The translations under genes were made by a program, and so were the position numbers. Positions 27,948-36,611 of a DNA stretch of 64,000 bases are shown one piece after another. This stretch comes from Bacteroidales bacterium. GTDB taxonomy: Bacteria > Bacteroidota > Bacteroidia > Bacteroidales > WCHB1-69. The stretch's first letter is position 1, and each line of letters begins with the position of its first letter. The notes under the pieces were generated by a model that had not been told where the DNA came from, ran no database searches, and was given only the letters and a program-made list of their open reading frames with translations. Location: contig JAFZKY010000030.1 in assembly GCA_017551725.1 (NCBI GenBank), positions 1-64,000 on the forward strand, given 5' to 3'.

Positions 27948-29087
27948 TTAAATGATTTCGTCGTTCCATAGCGCTTTGAAGAAATCGACCACGTAATATA
28001 AATCGACATCTCCGCTTCTGCGGCTGATACGGTCGCGAGAGACAAGGATTTGCTTTACGTTGGGATGTTCTTTGGCAAACTCCGAAAGACCTTTCTTGTG
28101 GTTGTTTTGGACCGAATCGGTCGATTTGATTTCGATGGCCACTCTGGCGTCACCTATCACTGCATCCACCTCTAAATTATCGTATGTGTGCCAGTAAGTC
28201 AATTTCTCTTCGCTGTCTTTATAACCCAAATAGGCCACAATTTCCTGTAACACAAGATGTTCAAAAGCATGTCCGTATTCAGGTGTCTTGGGTGCCAGAT
28301 GGTGACGTCCAGTCAGATAGTTGGCGATTCCCACATCAAAAAAGTAGAATCTGGGGGCTTTGGAGAGTTTCCGCTTGATGACTTTCCTATAAGTTGGTAT
28401 TTCGAATCCTAATAGCGTGTCACAGAGTATCTTGTAATAGGCTTTAACCGTGTTGGCCGAAACGCCGCAATCGCTGGCTACATTCTCATAGTTGAGCATT
28501 TCGCCGTCCGAGATGGCTGCCACTTCCAAAAAACGGATGAAGTCGTCCACATTTTGTACGGCGGCTTCTTCCATGATTTCCTCTTTCAAGTATAGTTCGA
28601 TATAGGACTTGAGACGGTTGCGGGCGTTGGCCACCATATAATGCCGGGGAATCATCCCGTTCTGTATGGCACGTTCAAGATCAAAATCCGGGATTTCCGC
28701 ACTGACCAAAGGGAAGAGGGTCTCTGGAATGGCGCGGCCTCCGAGATTGTTGGCACCCCTCTTTTTCAATTTACGGGCACTGGAGCCACTCAGTATAAAG
28801 AATAGCCCCTTGTTCACCATCAACCAGTGAACCTCATCCAACAAATCGGGCACTTTTTGGATTTCATCTACAATAATCAGCGTTTCGGCAGGAAACCGCA
28901 ACAAGCTCTCCCGAAACTCCTCTGGATGCTGTCGGAAACGGTTTCTCAGCTCGGAGTTCAGCAGGTCAATGTAAACAGCCTTCGGAAAACGTTCCTTCAA
29001 CAAAGTGGATTTCCCCACCTGACGGCCGCCAAACAAGAACATTGCCTCGTCCAATCGGTTCTCTATATCGAATATTCTATGATACAT
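27948..29087 (-). CDS. AAA_14 ATPase with DUF4143 domain
   Basis: 379 residues. Walker A is GGRQVGKST (~20-28), Walker B is TLIIVDEIQK (~69-78), and a sensor-like FILSGSSARKL follows. The C-terminal DUF4143 region (~195-370) has a PD-(D/E)XK-like pattern: DNLEVDAVIGDARVAIEIKST, that is D...ExK. These proteins are common in Bacteroidota and often of unknown function, sometimes suggested to be toxin-like or archaeal-type ATPases. A -7 box lies at 29148-29155. Confidence 0.9.
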   Translation of the reverse strand: MYHRIFDIENRLDEAMFLFGGRQVGKSTLLKERFPKAVYIDLLNSELRNRFRQHPEEFRESLLRFPAETLIIVDEIQKVPDLLDEVHWLMVNKGLFFILSGSSARKLKKRGANNLGGRAIPETLFPLVSAEIPDFDLERAIQNGMIPRHYMVANARNRLKSYIELYLKEEIMEEAAVQNVDDFIRFLEVAAISDGEMLNYENVASDCGVSANTVKAYYKILCDTLLGFEIPTYRKVIKRKLSKAPRFYFFDVGIANYLTGRHHLAPKTPEYGHAFEHLVLQEIVAYLGYKDSEEKLTYWHTYDNLEVDAVIGDARVAIEIKSTDSVQNNHKKGLSEFAKEHPNVKQILVSRDRISRRSGDVDLYYVVDFFKALWNDEII

Positions 29088-29147
29088 AACAAATCAAATT
29101 TCCTCAATCATATTGCGGATATTTTAAGAAAATCCGCAACGACGCTG

Positions 29148-29155
29148 CAAAGATA
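29148..29155 (-). promoter_or_regulatory. -7 box upstream of AAA_14 ATPase gene
   Basis: TATCTTTG on the minus strand, 61 bases from the ATG at 29087. A bulged stem (TTGCGG...CCGCAA, 29113-29139) lies between them and may end transcripts of the upstream gene. Confidence 0.55.
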
Positions 29156-29176
29156 CAATAAATTTCGAATGTGTGA

Positions 29177-29785
29177 TTAATGTTCGAAAAAAAACCTCGG
29201 ATTGCAATACAACCCGTGACTTCTAGCAATTTTACTGATTGTCTCTTCCGGCAAGCGGCTGTGAAAATGAAGGTAATAGTCATATCCGACATCAACCTGC
29301 ACTTTTTTAGCTTCGTTTACCAATGCACACCAAAACAATTCTCTTAAACATGCTTTCAATACCGTATCTATCTTGGAAACTGCTATCCGTTGACCTTCCT
29401 TCAAAGAGGAAACAATTTGATACAGAGCCTTGTTCTCTTTGTTGAATGCCTTTTCTCGACGCAAATAATACGTGTTTGGATTAACAATCGTCAAGAACTT
29501 GACGCCCGATGTCTCCAAAAGCTCTTTTACCGTATCAACGTATGCAGCCTCGACTCTCAGATACTCTTCCTTGGTCAACACCTCTCCGTCAAAGCTGCTC
29601 CCGATGTCGCTAACTGAAATCCATTCGTTTTTTGTATAAATACCATCTTTGTAGTATTGAGGTTTGTATTTGACAATCTCACATCCGAATTTTCTGAACG
29701 GACTGTTAAGATTCGTGCTGTTCATTCGTTTGAAAACCTTGTCACTTAACATCTTACTTTGATCTTGATGATTCTTGTTCTTCAC
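29177..29785 (-). CDS. Hypothetical protein
   Basis: I do not recognise this protein. 202 residues from the ATG at 29785, or 191 from an ATG at 29752, which would avoid the 32-base overlap with the Sel1 gene's end. No signal peptide or membrane helix; mixed alpha/beta with a charged N-terminus. Base composition is clearly more AT-rich than the neighbouring core genes. Tightly coupled to the Sel1-repeat gene upstream, suggesting a functional pair. Confidence 0.7.
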   Translation of the reverse strand: MKNKNHQDQSKMLSDKVFKRMNSTNLNSPFRKFGCEIVKYKPQYYKDGIYTKNEWISVSDIGSSFDGEVLTKEEYLRVEAAYVDTVKELLETSGVKFLTIVNPNTYYLRREKAFNKENKALYQIVSSLKEGQRIAVSKIDTVLKACLRELFWCALVNEAKKVQVDVGYDYYLHFHSRLPEETISKIARSHGLYCNPRFFFEH

Positions 29786-30671
29786 TTTTTATCATCTCCT
29801 TCACCTCCTTGATGTCCTTTTCCAGTTTGCCATAATCTAAATCGAGGCACCAACGTTGGGCGAGACGATACCATCGCAGACTCTCCTTTAAATACTTTTC
29901 AACGCCGAGGCCTTTTCTGTAGCATTCCGCCAGGTTGAGGGCAGCATTTTCATTATGCTTACGGGCCGCCTTAAAGAAAAACTTATTCGCTTTTTCTTCA
30001 TTCTTTTCCACCCCAACACCCTCCATATAGTAATATCCCATCACATTTTGGGCATAGTCATCCCCTTTTTTTGCAGCTTTTTCCGCCCAGAAAATCTCCT
30101 TTTCCAAACTTTTTTCTACACCAACACCTTTGTAATAGCAATAGGATAGTGCTCCTTGAGCTTTGGCATCACCCTCTTCCGCGGCTTCAGCAAAAAGCCG
30201 GAATGATTTAGGAGCATTTTTCCTTACTCCGTCACCATATCGATAACAGTATGCGAGTTGTCGTTTTGCAAGAGTGTCACCTCTTTTCGCTGCCCGTTTA
30301 TACCAACAGGCAGCCTTTTCCATATCCTTTTCCACGCCAGTTCCATATTCATAACAAAAGGCAAGGTTCGTCATAGCGAAATCATAACCGTGCGCCGCCG
30401 ATTTTTTATACCATTCCACTGCAAGTTCATAGTTCTGTTCAACCCCTTTGCCTTCATCATAGCATACCCCCAAGTTGAATTCTGCGGTACGGCTGCCCTT
30501 CTCTGCTGCCATACGAAATAGAGTTATGGCTTTCTGTCGGTCGCGCACCAGATTCCATCGTCCGTCTAATAATGCGTTCGCCAGACTATTAATCTGTTCA
30601 GATTGTTCGCCTGTCAGCCGTTTGGCTTTCTGCAGGATTTCTATCGCTTCTTCGTAAGTTAGTTTCTTCAT
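29754..30671 (-). CDS. Sel1-repeat protein
   Basis: 305 residues made almost entirely of Sel1-like alpha-helical repeats of ~36 residues; about six units can be read from their A-x-x-L-x-x-(C/Y)-Y-x-x-G-x-GV-x-(K/Q)-(N/D/S) pattern. Such solenoids mediate protein-protein contacts. No signal peptide, so probably cytosolic. A -7 box lies at 30694-30701. The 3' end overlaps the unknown gene at 29177-29785. Confidence 0.9.
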   Translation of the reverse strand: MKKLTYEEAIEILQKAKRLTGEQSEQINSLANALLDGRWNLVRDRQKAITLFRMAAEKGSRTAEFNLGVCYDEGKGVEQNYELAVEWYKKSAAHGYDFAMTNLAFCYEYGTGVEKDMEKAACWYKRAAKRGDTLAKRQLAYCYRYGDGVRKNAPKSFRLFAEAAEEGDAKAQGALSYCYYKGVGVEKSLEKEIFWAEKAAKKGDDYAQNVMGYYYMEGVGVEKNEEKANKFFFKAARKHNENAALNLAECYRKGLGVEKYLKESLRWYRLAQRWCLDLDYGKLEKDIKEVKEMIKSEEQESSRSK

Positions 30672-30693
30672 GTTGATGGAGGTTTTATGGGTG

Positions 30694-30701
30694 CAAAAAT
30701 A
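30694..30701 (-). promoter_or_regulatory. -7 box upstream of Sel1 gene
   Basis: TATTTTTG on the minus strand, 22 bases from the ATG, directly after the T-tract of the terminator at 30702-30735. Confidence 0.55.
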
Positions 30702-30735
30702 AAAAAAATCGCAAATTTTAGCTGCAAAATTTGCG
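30702..30735 (-). terminator. Rho-independent terminator after the 30780-31592 gene
   Basis: On the minus strand a perfect 10-base stem (CGCAAATTTT with AAAATTTGCG, 6-base loop) is followed by ATTTTTTTT. It should stop transcription from the membrane protein gene before the Sel1 promoter. Confidence 0.7.
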
Positions 30736-30779
30736 GCTAACGAATGCTGTTAAGCTGCACGCAGTGCAATTAACACCCC

Positions 30780-31592
30780 TTACCACGGCTTGTGCTTCTT
30801 CAGGAAATCTTCTTTTACTTTTTCAGGGAACGACTCCTGGCCGACAGCACCACCGTGGAAATTGAACCAGCAGTGGTCATTGTAGGGAATTGCCACCCAA
30901 TTATTCATCGCTGACGCTTTCTCTTCATCGCTCATCGGACGGTTGAGGATAGTGTAAGTATAGAGCCCCCAACCTACACGTCGGAACCTTATCTTCAGCC
31001 TTTCGGGTATGAACTGTGAAAACTCGATGCCTATGCAACCCATATCTTTCAACTGCTTGCAGATGTTGTCGTATTCCTCTTGAGATAGTCCCGCAATGAG
31101 CAAAAGCGAGTCTTTATGCAGTATGGCTTCTTTTTCACCATAGTGCAAATAATTGTCCTGATTATCTACATCAAACATCTCAAGTTTATTTCCATTGAAT
31201 TCCAATGTGATTTCACAGCTGTCGGCGATGGCGGATTGAACGTACTGGTGAAGCTCTTCCATTTCGGTGTGATGTTCCTCATAATGTTTGGCCATAATGT
31301 CCGGATTACATCGTTGGTTGGGGGTTTGCACAAGAAAGTAGAGGATGAGTATCAGCAGGTTGAGTCCGCCCCAAACAACAGCTATCCGCTGCCAGATGTC
31401 TCGCCAACGCAACCCCATAATAAAAAACACTATCGAAAGCACAACGGCTGGCAGAGTAATCCAAAAGAAGAATATTGCCAACATAAAGCCGCGAAAATCG
31501 TCAAGCCAGAATAAGACAATCATCGCTGTGACAATGGCGAAAGGAATCAGCTTTAAGATTCCGAATAGAGTTGTGCGGGCTTTATCTGTCAT
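30780..31592 (-). CDS. Hypothetical membrane protein
   Basis: 270 residues, family not recognised. Three hydrophobic helices in the first ~90 residues (~12-30, ~33-60, ~70-88), then a soluble C-terminal domain of ~180 residues with mixed alpha/beta character and several Cys and Trp. Composition is more AT-rich than core genes. 14 bases downstream of the nitroreductase gene, and ended by a clear terminator. Confidence 0.75.
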   Translation of the reverse strand: MTDKARTTLFGILKLIPFAIVTAMIVLFWLDDFRGFMLAIFFFWITLPAVVLSIVFFIMGLRWRDIWQRIAVVWGGLNLLILILYFLVQTPNQRCNPDIMAKHYEEHHTEMEELHQYVQSAIADSCEITLEFNGNKLEMFDVDNQDNYLHYGEKEAILHKDSLLLIAGLSQEEYDNICKQLKDMGCIGIEFSQFIPERLKIRFRRVGWGLYTYTILNRPMSDEEKASAMNNWVAIPYNDHCWFNFHGGAVGQESFPEKVKEDFLKKHKPW

Positions 31593-31606
31593 ACGATTTC
31601 AAATAA

Positions 31607-32299
31607 TCATTTCCACTCAAAACTCCCTTCCCCGGCGCCGATCTCGAAGTGGCATTTGGCGATGCCGAGGTCGATGGGGGCGTAGCTGGCGAAGATGGCG
31701 AAGCGTTTCTGCGCCTCCACCTTGTCGTCATCGTGGAGGATGAAGGTGAACTTCTGCTGGTTGACGGCGGTGGGGGCCATCAGGGCGGCTTCCACGCCAC
31801 GCACGAACCACTCGGGGAAAGGCTTCCCGTGGTCGGTCGTACGGCGGTCTTCCGTTACATCGGCGATGGTCCGTTTCTGCGGGTGCGGCACCCCTTGCGT
31901 GGCACCGTAGCCGAGCGACACCACGCAGACTAACGTCTCGTCGCTCTCCACCTTGTAGCGGTCAGGCTGTTTGCGGTAGGAGGCACCCACCCAGCAGGTG
32001 TTCAGCCCGAGCGTCTGCGCCAACAGCACCACCTTCTCGCCGTAGTAGCCGAGGTTCACATCGTCGCCCTTCTTGCAGACCATGGCGATGTAGTTGCGCA
32101 CGCCGCGGAACTTGCTGTAGTGGGCGACGATGCTGGAAAAGGCATTCGGTTCGTCGGTCACCAGCTGGATGTGCAGGTTCCCGTCGCGGTTGCATTGGTC
32201 GATGAGCTCCTGCAACTGCTGGATTATCTCCGCCTCAATGGGCTGTTCGGTGTATTGCCGCACACTGTGGCGGGCAACGATGGCTTCTTGTAGGGTCAT
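31607..32299 (-). CDS. Nitroreductase-family FMN protein
   Basis: 230 residues. N-terminal RHSVRQYTEQPIE (~9-21) is the FMN phosphate-binding start of nitroreductases; mid-region LLAQTLGLNTCWVG (~102-115) and late APTAVNQQKF (~185-194) are also family-typical. Expected to be a cytosolic NAD(P)H-dependent reductase of nitro or quinone substrates, or a putative TM1586-type member since the two halves appear pseudo-symmetric. 18 bases after the cupin gene. Confidence 0.88.
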   Translation of the reverse strand: MTLQEAIVARHSVRQYTEQPIEAEIIQQLQELIDQCNRDGNLHIQLVTDEPNAFSSIVAHYSKFRGVRNYIAMVCKKGDDVNLGYYGEKVVLLAQTLGLNTCWVGASYRKQPDRYKVESDETLVCVVSLGYGATQGVPHPQKRTIADVTEDRRTTDHGKPFPEWFVRGVEAALMAPTAVNQQKFTFILHDDDKVEAQKRFAIFASYAPIDLGIAKCHFEIGAGEGSFEWK

Positions 32300-32317
32300 A
32301 ATGGTTGTATTTAATGT

Positions 32318-32773
32318 TTATTCCGTACACATCCGTTCAATCAACTCCCCGTGCTGCGGGTACAGCTTCATCAACTCATCCTTTTTGGCCAACTCGAAGT
32401 TCTCGAAACGGAAGGCCGGACCGACGGCGCAACCCACGAGGCAGAAGCCACGCTTGGAGGGGATGTCGGCAGCGAACCACTGCTCCGGTTGAATGACCAC
32501 CTGCATTTCGTCTTGTTCGGAAAGCTGATGGACAGTCAAATTTCCGTCAGGATCAATCACATAGATGTTGAGGGGTTCGCCCGCGTGGAAATACCAGATT
32601 TCCACCATGTTGTGCAGACGATGGAACGCCGACATATCGTTGGCAGTCAGCATATAATAGATAGTAGAGATGGGCTTGTCGCCCGTTTCGTCGTTGCCGA
32701 ACAGCTGGCGGTAATAGCCTCCTTCCGGATGGGGTACGAGGCCTAATTTTTGGATGTATTCAGTGGCGTTCAT
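32318..32773 (-). CDS. Cupin, DUF985 family
   Basis: 151 residues. The start LVPHPEGGYYRQ (~12-23) and the cupin core with STIYYML, FHRLHNMVEIWYFHAG and FAADIP match DUF985 (PF06172). Metal-binding His/Glu residues of the cupin barrel are present. Substrate unknown. Its ATG overlaps the stop of the YdeI-like gene in ATGA, indicating translational coupling. Confidence 0.9.
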   Translation of the reverse strand: MNATEYIQKLGLVPHPEGGYYRQLFGNDETGDKPISTIYYMLTANDMSAFHRLHNMVEIWYFHAGEPLNIYVIDPDGNLTVHQLSEQDEMQVVIQPEQWFAADIPSKRGFCLVGCAVGPAFRFENFELAKKDELMKLYPQHGELIERMCTE

Positions 32774-33108
32774 ATTTTGGGCATTGCTTGTATTCCGGCT
32801 TCTGTCATTAGTCCTGCCGACATCAGGCGGTGGCAGCGGTCGATGTTCTGTTCGGTCCAGTGGCTGCCTTTGCAGCGGGGCGACAGGCGTTGTGCCAGCC
32901 GGCCGTCAGGCAGGCGCTTGCAGGTGCTGTCGATCCACCCGAAGCAGAGGGCCTCTTCCACGGCATCGACATACGGCACCGCATCCTCGCGCGGCGTTGT
33001 GCTGCGACTGGTTGTCACCCAGCACTCCTTGGCGGTCTCGTGGTTTTCAGCGAGCCATTGCCGAAGCTGGGTACGAGTGTTGTATTCTAACAGGTTGGTG
33101 ATTTGCAT
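32770..33108 (-). CDS. Short YdeI/OmpD-associated-like protein, C-terminally truncated
   Basis: 112 residues. The segments REDAVPYVDAVEEALCFGWID and RLAQRLSPRCKGSHWTE match YdeI/OmdA-like proteins, which I recall as usually ~180-200 residues. The last ~75 residues of the family (a helical end) are absent: the frame stops just as the cupin gene begins, overlapping it by four bases. It may be a natural short form or a truncated gene. A -7 box is at 33171-33178. Confidence 0.78.
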   Translation of the reverse strand: MQITNLLEYNTRTQLRQWLAENHETAKECWVTTSRSTTPREDAVPYVDAVEEALCFGWIDSTCKRLPDGRLAQRLSPRCKGSHWTEQNIDRCHRLMSAGLMTEAGIQAMPKI

Positions 33109-33170
33109 AAATGTATAATTCCCATTATTCTTCTCGAATCAGCTTCTTTATGTTAGTAGTTTTGTTGATG

Positions 33171-33178
33171 CAAAGATA
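33171..33178 (-). promoter_or_regulatory. -7 box upstream of YdeI-like/cupin genes
   Basis: TATCTTTG on the minus strand, 62 bases before the ATG at 33108. Confidence 0.55.
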
Positions 33179-33229
33179 TGAAAAATCCAGAAATCGGTTT
33201 ATTTAAGAGCGAAAATTAAATTCCATTTA

Positions 33230-33336
33230 GCCCCGTCAGGGGCGACAAATCACGGGCAGGCGGTGAAACCCCTGCAAACAAGGCGGTGAAACCCCTGTAA
33301 ACGATGGATGATGGCATTGTCAAGCCCCGCAGGGGC
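33230..33336. repeat. Palindromic and tandem repeat cluster
   Basis: Palindrome GCCCCGTCAGGGGC (33230-33243), then two 23-base tandem units beginning GGCGGTGAAACCCCTG (33259-33281, 33282-33304; two differences), then GCCCCGCAGGGGC (33324-33336). The CCCCGTCAGGGG core recurs at 48664-48675. No gene is seen in 33179-33402. Confidence 0.75.
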
Positions 33337-33402
33337 GGCAGAGAATTAATCCCCAAACGCATAACGTTTATCGTATTGTATCCCAGACGCATCAAGGAAC
33401 AT

Positions 33403-34611
33403 TCACAATTTCTTCCCCACCATCCTTTGCATCACCACGGCGCAGGAAGCATCGCCCGTGACGGACATGACGGTGCGGCCCATATCAATGATTCGGTCGA
33501 TGCCGGCGGCCACGGCCACACACTCCACCGGAATGCCCGCCGAGGCAAACACCATCGCCATCAGCGCCAAGCTGCCGCCCGGGATGCCCGGTGTGCCGAT
33601 GGAGGCAACAGTAGAAGCGAAGGCGATGGCCAAATACTGACTCATGGTGAGGTCGATGCCGCAACAGGCCGCCATAAACACGGAGGCCACACCCAAGTAG
33701 ATGGCCACGCCGTCCATGTTGATGGTCGCGCCCAACGACAGCACAAAACGACCGATGTCCTTGTTAACCCCCATCTTTTCCGTACACTGCATCGTATAGG
33801 GCAGGGTGGCCACCGACGAGTCGCTGGAGAAGGCGAACAGCATGGCCGACTGCATCCCCTTGAAGAACTTCAGCGGCGACATTTTGCCCAGCAGACCCAC
33901 CGCCGTCGAATAGACCACTCCCGCGTGGATGGCAAAACACAAGTAGGCCAGGACCAACAGCGCCGCATAGGAGCCCAACACCGCCGGTCCGTTCTCGACC
34001 ACCACGGGCGTGAGCATACAGAACACGCCGATAGGCGCCAACGCCATGATATACTCTAAAATCTTGCCCACCACGTCGTTAAAGCTAAGCGTCACCTTGC
34101 GGGCCATCTCGCCCTTCTCGCCCACGTGCACCATCGCGATGCCGAAGAAAAGGGCGATCACGATGACCTGCATCATCGCCATGGAACTCACGGGCTCAAG
34201 GATGTTGTTCGGAAACATGTTGACAATCTGATCCATCACCGACAGATGCGGCGTTTCGATGGTCTCCGCCGCCGTTGTCGTGTTGATGCGTATGAGCGGC
34301 AGGATGCCCTTCAGCAGGGATGGCACCACCAGTCCCAATGTCACGGCGAAGAGGGTTGTCGTCATGAAGTAGAGTAGGGCGCGGAGTCCTAACTTCCCCA
34401 CTTTGGAAATGTCGTTCATCGACAGGATGCCCGCCATGATGGAGAAAAGCACCAGCGGCACTACGATGAACTTCAGAAGGTTGAGGAAGATGATGCCGAC
34501 GGGCTGGATATACGTGTTGACAAAGTCGGCCTGGTGGCGCAGCAGGATACCGGCCAGTACTGCCAACACGAGGGCGATGCCGATTTGGGTGGTCAGGGAG
34601 AGTCTTTTCAT
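33403..34611 (-). CDS. Dicarboxylate/amino acid:cation symporter (SDF family)
   Basis: 402-residue inner-membrane secondary carrier taking up glutamate, aspartate or C4-dicarboxylates with Na+ or H+. Visible family motifs: FIVVPLVLFS (~48-57), the serine-rich FSSDSSVATLP (~255-265), NMDGVAIY (~289-296), and GIPGGS (~335-340) in hairpin 2. Length and motif spacing match GltP/GltT. The usual SSSAATLP is SDSSVATLP here. Single gene with its own -7 box at 34635-34642. Confidence 0.93.
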   Translation of the reverse strand: MKRLSLTTQIGIALVLAVLAGILLRHQADFVNTYIQPVGIIFLNLLKFIVVPLVLFSIMAGILSMNDISKVGKLGLRALLYFMTTTLFAVTLGLVVPSLLKGILPLIRINTTTAAETIETPHLSVMDQIVNMFPNNILEPVSSMAMMQVIVIALFFGIAMVHVGEKGEMARKVTLSFNDVVGKILEYIMALAPIGVFCMLTPVVVENGPAVLGSYAALLVLAYLCFAIHAGVVYSTAVGLLGKMSPLKFFKGMQSAMLFAFSSDSSVATLPYTMQCTEKMGVNKDIGRFVLSLGATINMDGVAIYLGVASVFMAACCGIDLTMSQYLAIAFASTVASIGTPGIPGGSLALMAMVFASAGIPVECVAVAAGIDRIIDMGRTVMSVTGDASCAVVMQRMVGKKL

Positions 34612-34634
34612 AATCCGTCACAAAAACGTTTGTG

Positions 34635-34642
34635 CAAAAATA
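34635..34642 (-). promoter_or_regulatory. -7 box upstream of symporter gene
   Basis: TATTTTTG on the minus strand, 23 bases before the ATG at 34611. Confidence 0.6.
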
Positions 34643-34697
34643 CAACTTTTCGGCTTAGTAGATTGTGTTGAGGTTGGCTGGTTCCAAAGAAGAATTG

Positions 34698-35561
34698 TTA
34701 AAGTCTTACCGTAATCAACACCACGGCGACGATGGCGATGGCAAGCCCCAGATAGTTCTTCCACGTGAGCTTCTCCTGGAAGACCAGCCAGCCGATCAGG
34801 GCGGTGAGGCAGACCACGCCGATATTGTAAACGGGGAACAGCACCACATTGTCGAAATAACGCATGGCGTGGAATACGCAGTAGGTGGAGAAGAAGTTGA
34901 TGACGCCCAGTGCAATGCCCCCGAGGAGGTTCTTGCTCTGCCATTTGGATTTGCCGCTAAGAAGGTCGTAGGCTACCAGAAGGATACCGAACAGCATGGC
35001 AATGAGGTAGATGAAGGCAATCATGAAGCTCATATTGTGCCCCGTGTTGTGTTGAGCACAGAGCTTCATCAGAATGTCGCCGGTGCCGGTGCCGAAGAAA
35101 ATCAAAATGGGCAGCAGCAGCTTTGCCCTTTGTGCACGGTCGGATGTTTCTCCATTCCTGCCCACCACCAGGACCAGCGCCACCAAAGCCAGCAGGATGC
35201 CAATGGCAACTTTCAGGTTCAGGTGCTCTTGAAAGATGAGCACGCCGGCCAGGGTGGGCAGCACCACCGACAGCTTGCTGGAGAGCGAGGTTATGGTGAT
35301 GCCCGACGACTGCGTGGAGGCTGTCATGAGCAGATAGGTGAATATGAACCAGAAGCCCGTCAGCAATGCCAGACCAAACCAGGACTCGTGGACCAGCTGG
35401 GGAAGGGTGTCAAACCGTTTGCATATAAGGAATCCGGTGACCGTGGCGAAGACGTAGTTCCACATCAACGCCTGATGGTTGTCCAGGTTGAAACGCTTGA
35501 AGATGCGCATCGTGACGAAGACACCGGATGAGAATACTATGGCTAAAACGAGATAAATCAT
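34698..35561 (-). CDS. EamA/DMT-family transporter
   Basis: 287 residues with ten hydrophobic helices in two repeated halves, each with the EamA pattern; the ends of the halves read ...LTLAGVLIFQEHL... and ...LIGWLVFQEKLTW.... Drug/metabolite superfamily permease; substrate unknown. I start at the ATG at 35561 (MIYLVLAIV). A much longer open frame to 36122 is rejected because it runs through the divergent promoter region and antisense to bcp. A -7 box is at 35638-35645. Confidence 0.88.
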   Translation of the reverse strand: MIYLVLAIVFSSGVFVTMRIFKRFNLDNHQALMWNYVFATVTGFLICKRFDTLPQLVHESWFGLALLTGFWFIFTYLLMTASTQSSGITITSLSSKLSVVLPTLAGVLIFQEHLNLKVAIGILLALVALVLVVGRNGETSDRAQRAKLLLPILIFFGTGTGDILMKLCAQHNTGHNMSFMIAFIYLIAMLFGILLVAYDLLSGKSKWQSKNLLGGIALGVINFFSTYCVFHAMRYFDNVVLFPVYNIGVVCLTALIGWLVFQEKLTWKNYLGLAIAIVAVVLITVRL

Positions 35562-35637
35562 CAGAATGTGAATGGTACAACCAATTTTTATTACACTTTT
35601 TAAAAGAACATATTTCCACGATATCGTTCCGTTGCGG

Positions 35638-35645
35638 CAAAAATA
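35638..35645 (-). promoter_or_regulatory. -7 box upstream of EamA gene
   Basis: TATTTTTG on the minus strand, 76 bases from the ATG at 35561; divergent from the bcp promoter. Confidence 0.55.
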
Positions 35646-35666
35646 CAACTTTTCCCGGTTTTTGCG

Positions 35667-35674
35667 TATCTTTG
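35667..35674 (+). promoter_or_regulatory. -7 box upstream of bcp
   Basis: TATCTTTG, 22 bases before the ATG at 35697. Confidence 0.6.
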
Positions 35675-35696
35675 CACTTTCAAAAACCAAAACACT

Positions 35697-36143
35697 ATGC
35701 TGCAAAAAGGAATGAAAGCCCCTGATTTCGAGGGTATGGACGAAAACGGGAATCCCGTCAAGCTGGCAGATTTTGCCGGAAAGAAATTGGTACTCTACTT
35801 CTATCCCAAGGACAGCACGCCTGGCTGCACCGCCGAGGCCTGCGACCTGCGCGACAACTACGAGCGTTTTATTGCGTTGGGTTACAGCGTTCTGGGTGTC
35901 AGTCGCGACAGTGCTGCCTCTCATCAGCGGTTCATTGCCAAATACGAGCTTCCCTTCCATCTCATCGCCGATACCGACCTCACCATCTTGAAGGCTTACG
36001 AGGCTTGGGGCGAGAAAAAGATGTACGGCAAGGTGACCGAGGGCACGTTGCGCACCACCTACGTCATCGACGAGAACGGCATCATCATCGATGCCATCGG
36101 CAAGGTGGACACGAAGAATCACACGGCGCAGATATTGAAGTGA
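35697..36143 (+). CDS. bcp: Thioredoxin-dependent peroxiredoxin, Bcp/PrxQ type
   Basis: Reduces peroxides using thioredoxin. 148 residues. Peroxidatic Cys is C44 in STPGCTAEAC and the resolving Cys is C49, the five-residue spacing of atypical 2-Cys Bcp/PrxQ enzymes. The GVSRDS and EGTLRTTYVID segments (~65, ~114) are also family marks. Monocistronic, with its own promoter; converges on the unknown gene at 36153 with a 9-base gap. Confidence 0.95.
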   Translation: MLQKGMKAPDFEGMDENGNPVKLADFAGKKLVLYFYPKDSTPGCTAEACDLRDNYERFIALGYSVLGVSRDSAASHQRFIAKYELPFHLIADTDLTILKAYEAWGEKKMYGKVTEGTLRTTYVIDENGIIIDAIGKVDTKNHTAQILK

Positions 36144-36152
36144 GAGAGGATG

Positions 36153-36611
36153 CTAACAGCTTGAGGGCTTGTTGGTTGTTTCAATTGTTATTTTGTAATA
36201 CAGTTTCCGTATAATCACTAAGCGCACCAACCAGATGGCGAAGAAGGCATCGGAGAGGACTTTGTAGAGCGGCGGCATGGTGACGAACCACGACACGATC
36301 CAGAGTACGAGGTCGATGTCGAAAAGGATGTTCCACAGCCGTTCACGGTCGTGGAACGCGCATATCACATCGCCGGTAGGGGGTATGTTCACCTGCTCGG
36401 TGGCGGACAATGACAGGTCGATGCTTTTGCCGCTCTTGCCCAGCGGGACGCGCCCGCCGAACTGCACGCGCAGCGCATAGTTGCCCGGCGGAATGTCTCC
36501 CTGCAGCTGGTCGTCCTTCATCATGCCGGCATAGTAGCCGTTCAGGAAGACCGCGTGCGGCAGCCTCGGCTCGTACCAGTGTCGTTTGTGTCGGATGGTG
36601 AGGGTGGGCAT
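36153..36611 (-). CDS. Hypothetical membrane protein with PEGA-like N-terminus
   Basis: 152 residues, function unknown. Residues ~1-80 form a small beta-rich domain with HAVFLNGYYAG...GDIPPGNYAL, reminiscent of PEGA domains. Two hydrophobic segments follow at ~95-112 and ~118-135, so it is probably a membrane protein with a small cytosolic or periplasmic domain. A -7 box lies at 36675-36682. Confidence 0.7.
   Translation of the reverse strand: MPTLTIRHKRHWYEPRLPHAVFLNGYYAGMMKDDQLQGDIPPGNYALRVQFGGRVPLGKSGKSIDLSLSATEQVNIPPTGDVICAFHDRERLWNILFDIDLVLWIVSWFVTMPPLYKVLSDAFFAIWLVRLVIIRKLYYKITIETTNKPSSC

Noticed and set aside
33259..33304. Two tandem 23-base units considered as a CRISPR array
   Set aside because: Contiguous units without spacers; no cas genes nearby.
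35562..36122. N-terminal extension of the EamA gene
   Set aside because: Runs antisense through bcp and across two promoter boxes; the first transporter helix begins at the ATG at 35561.
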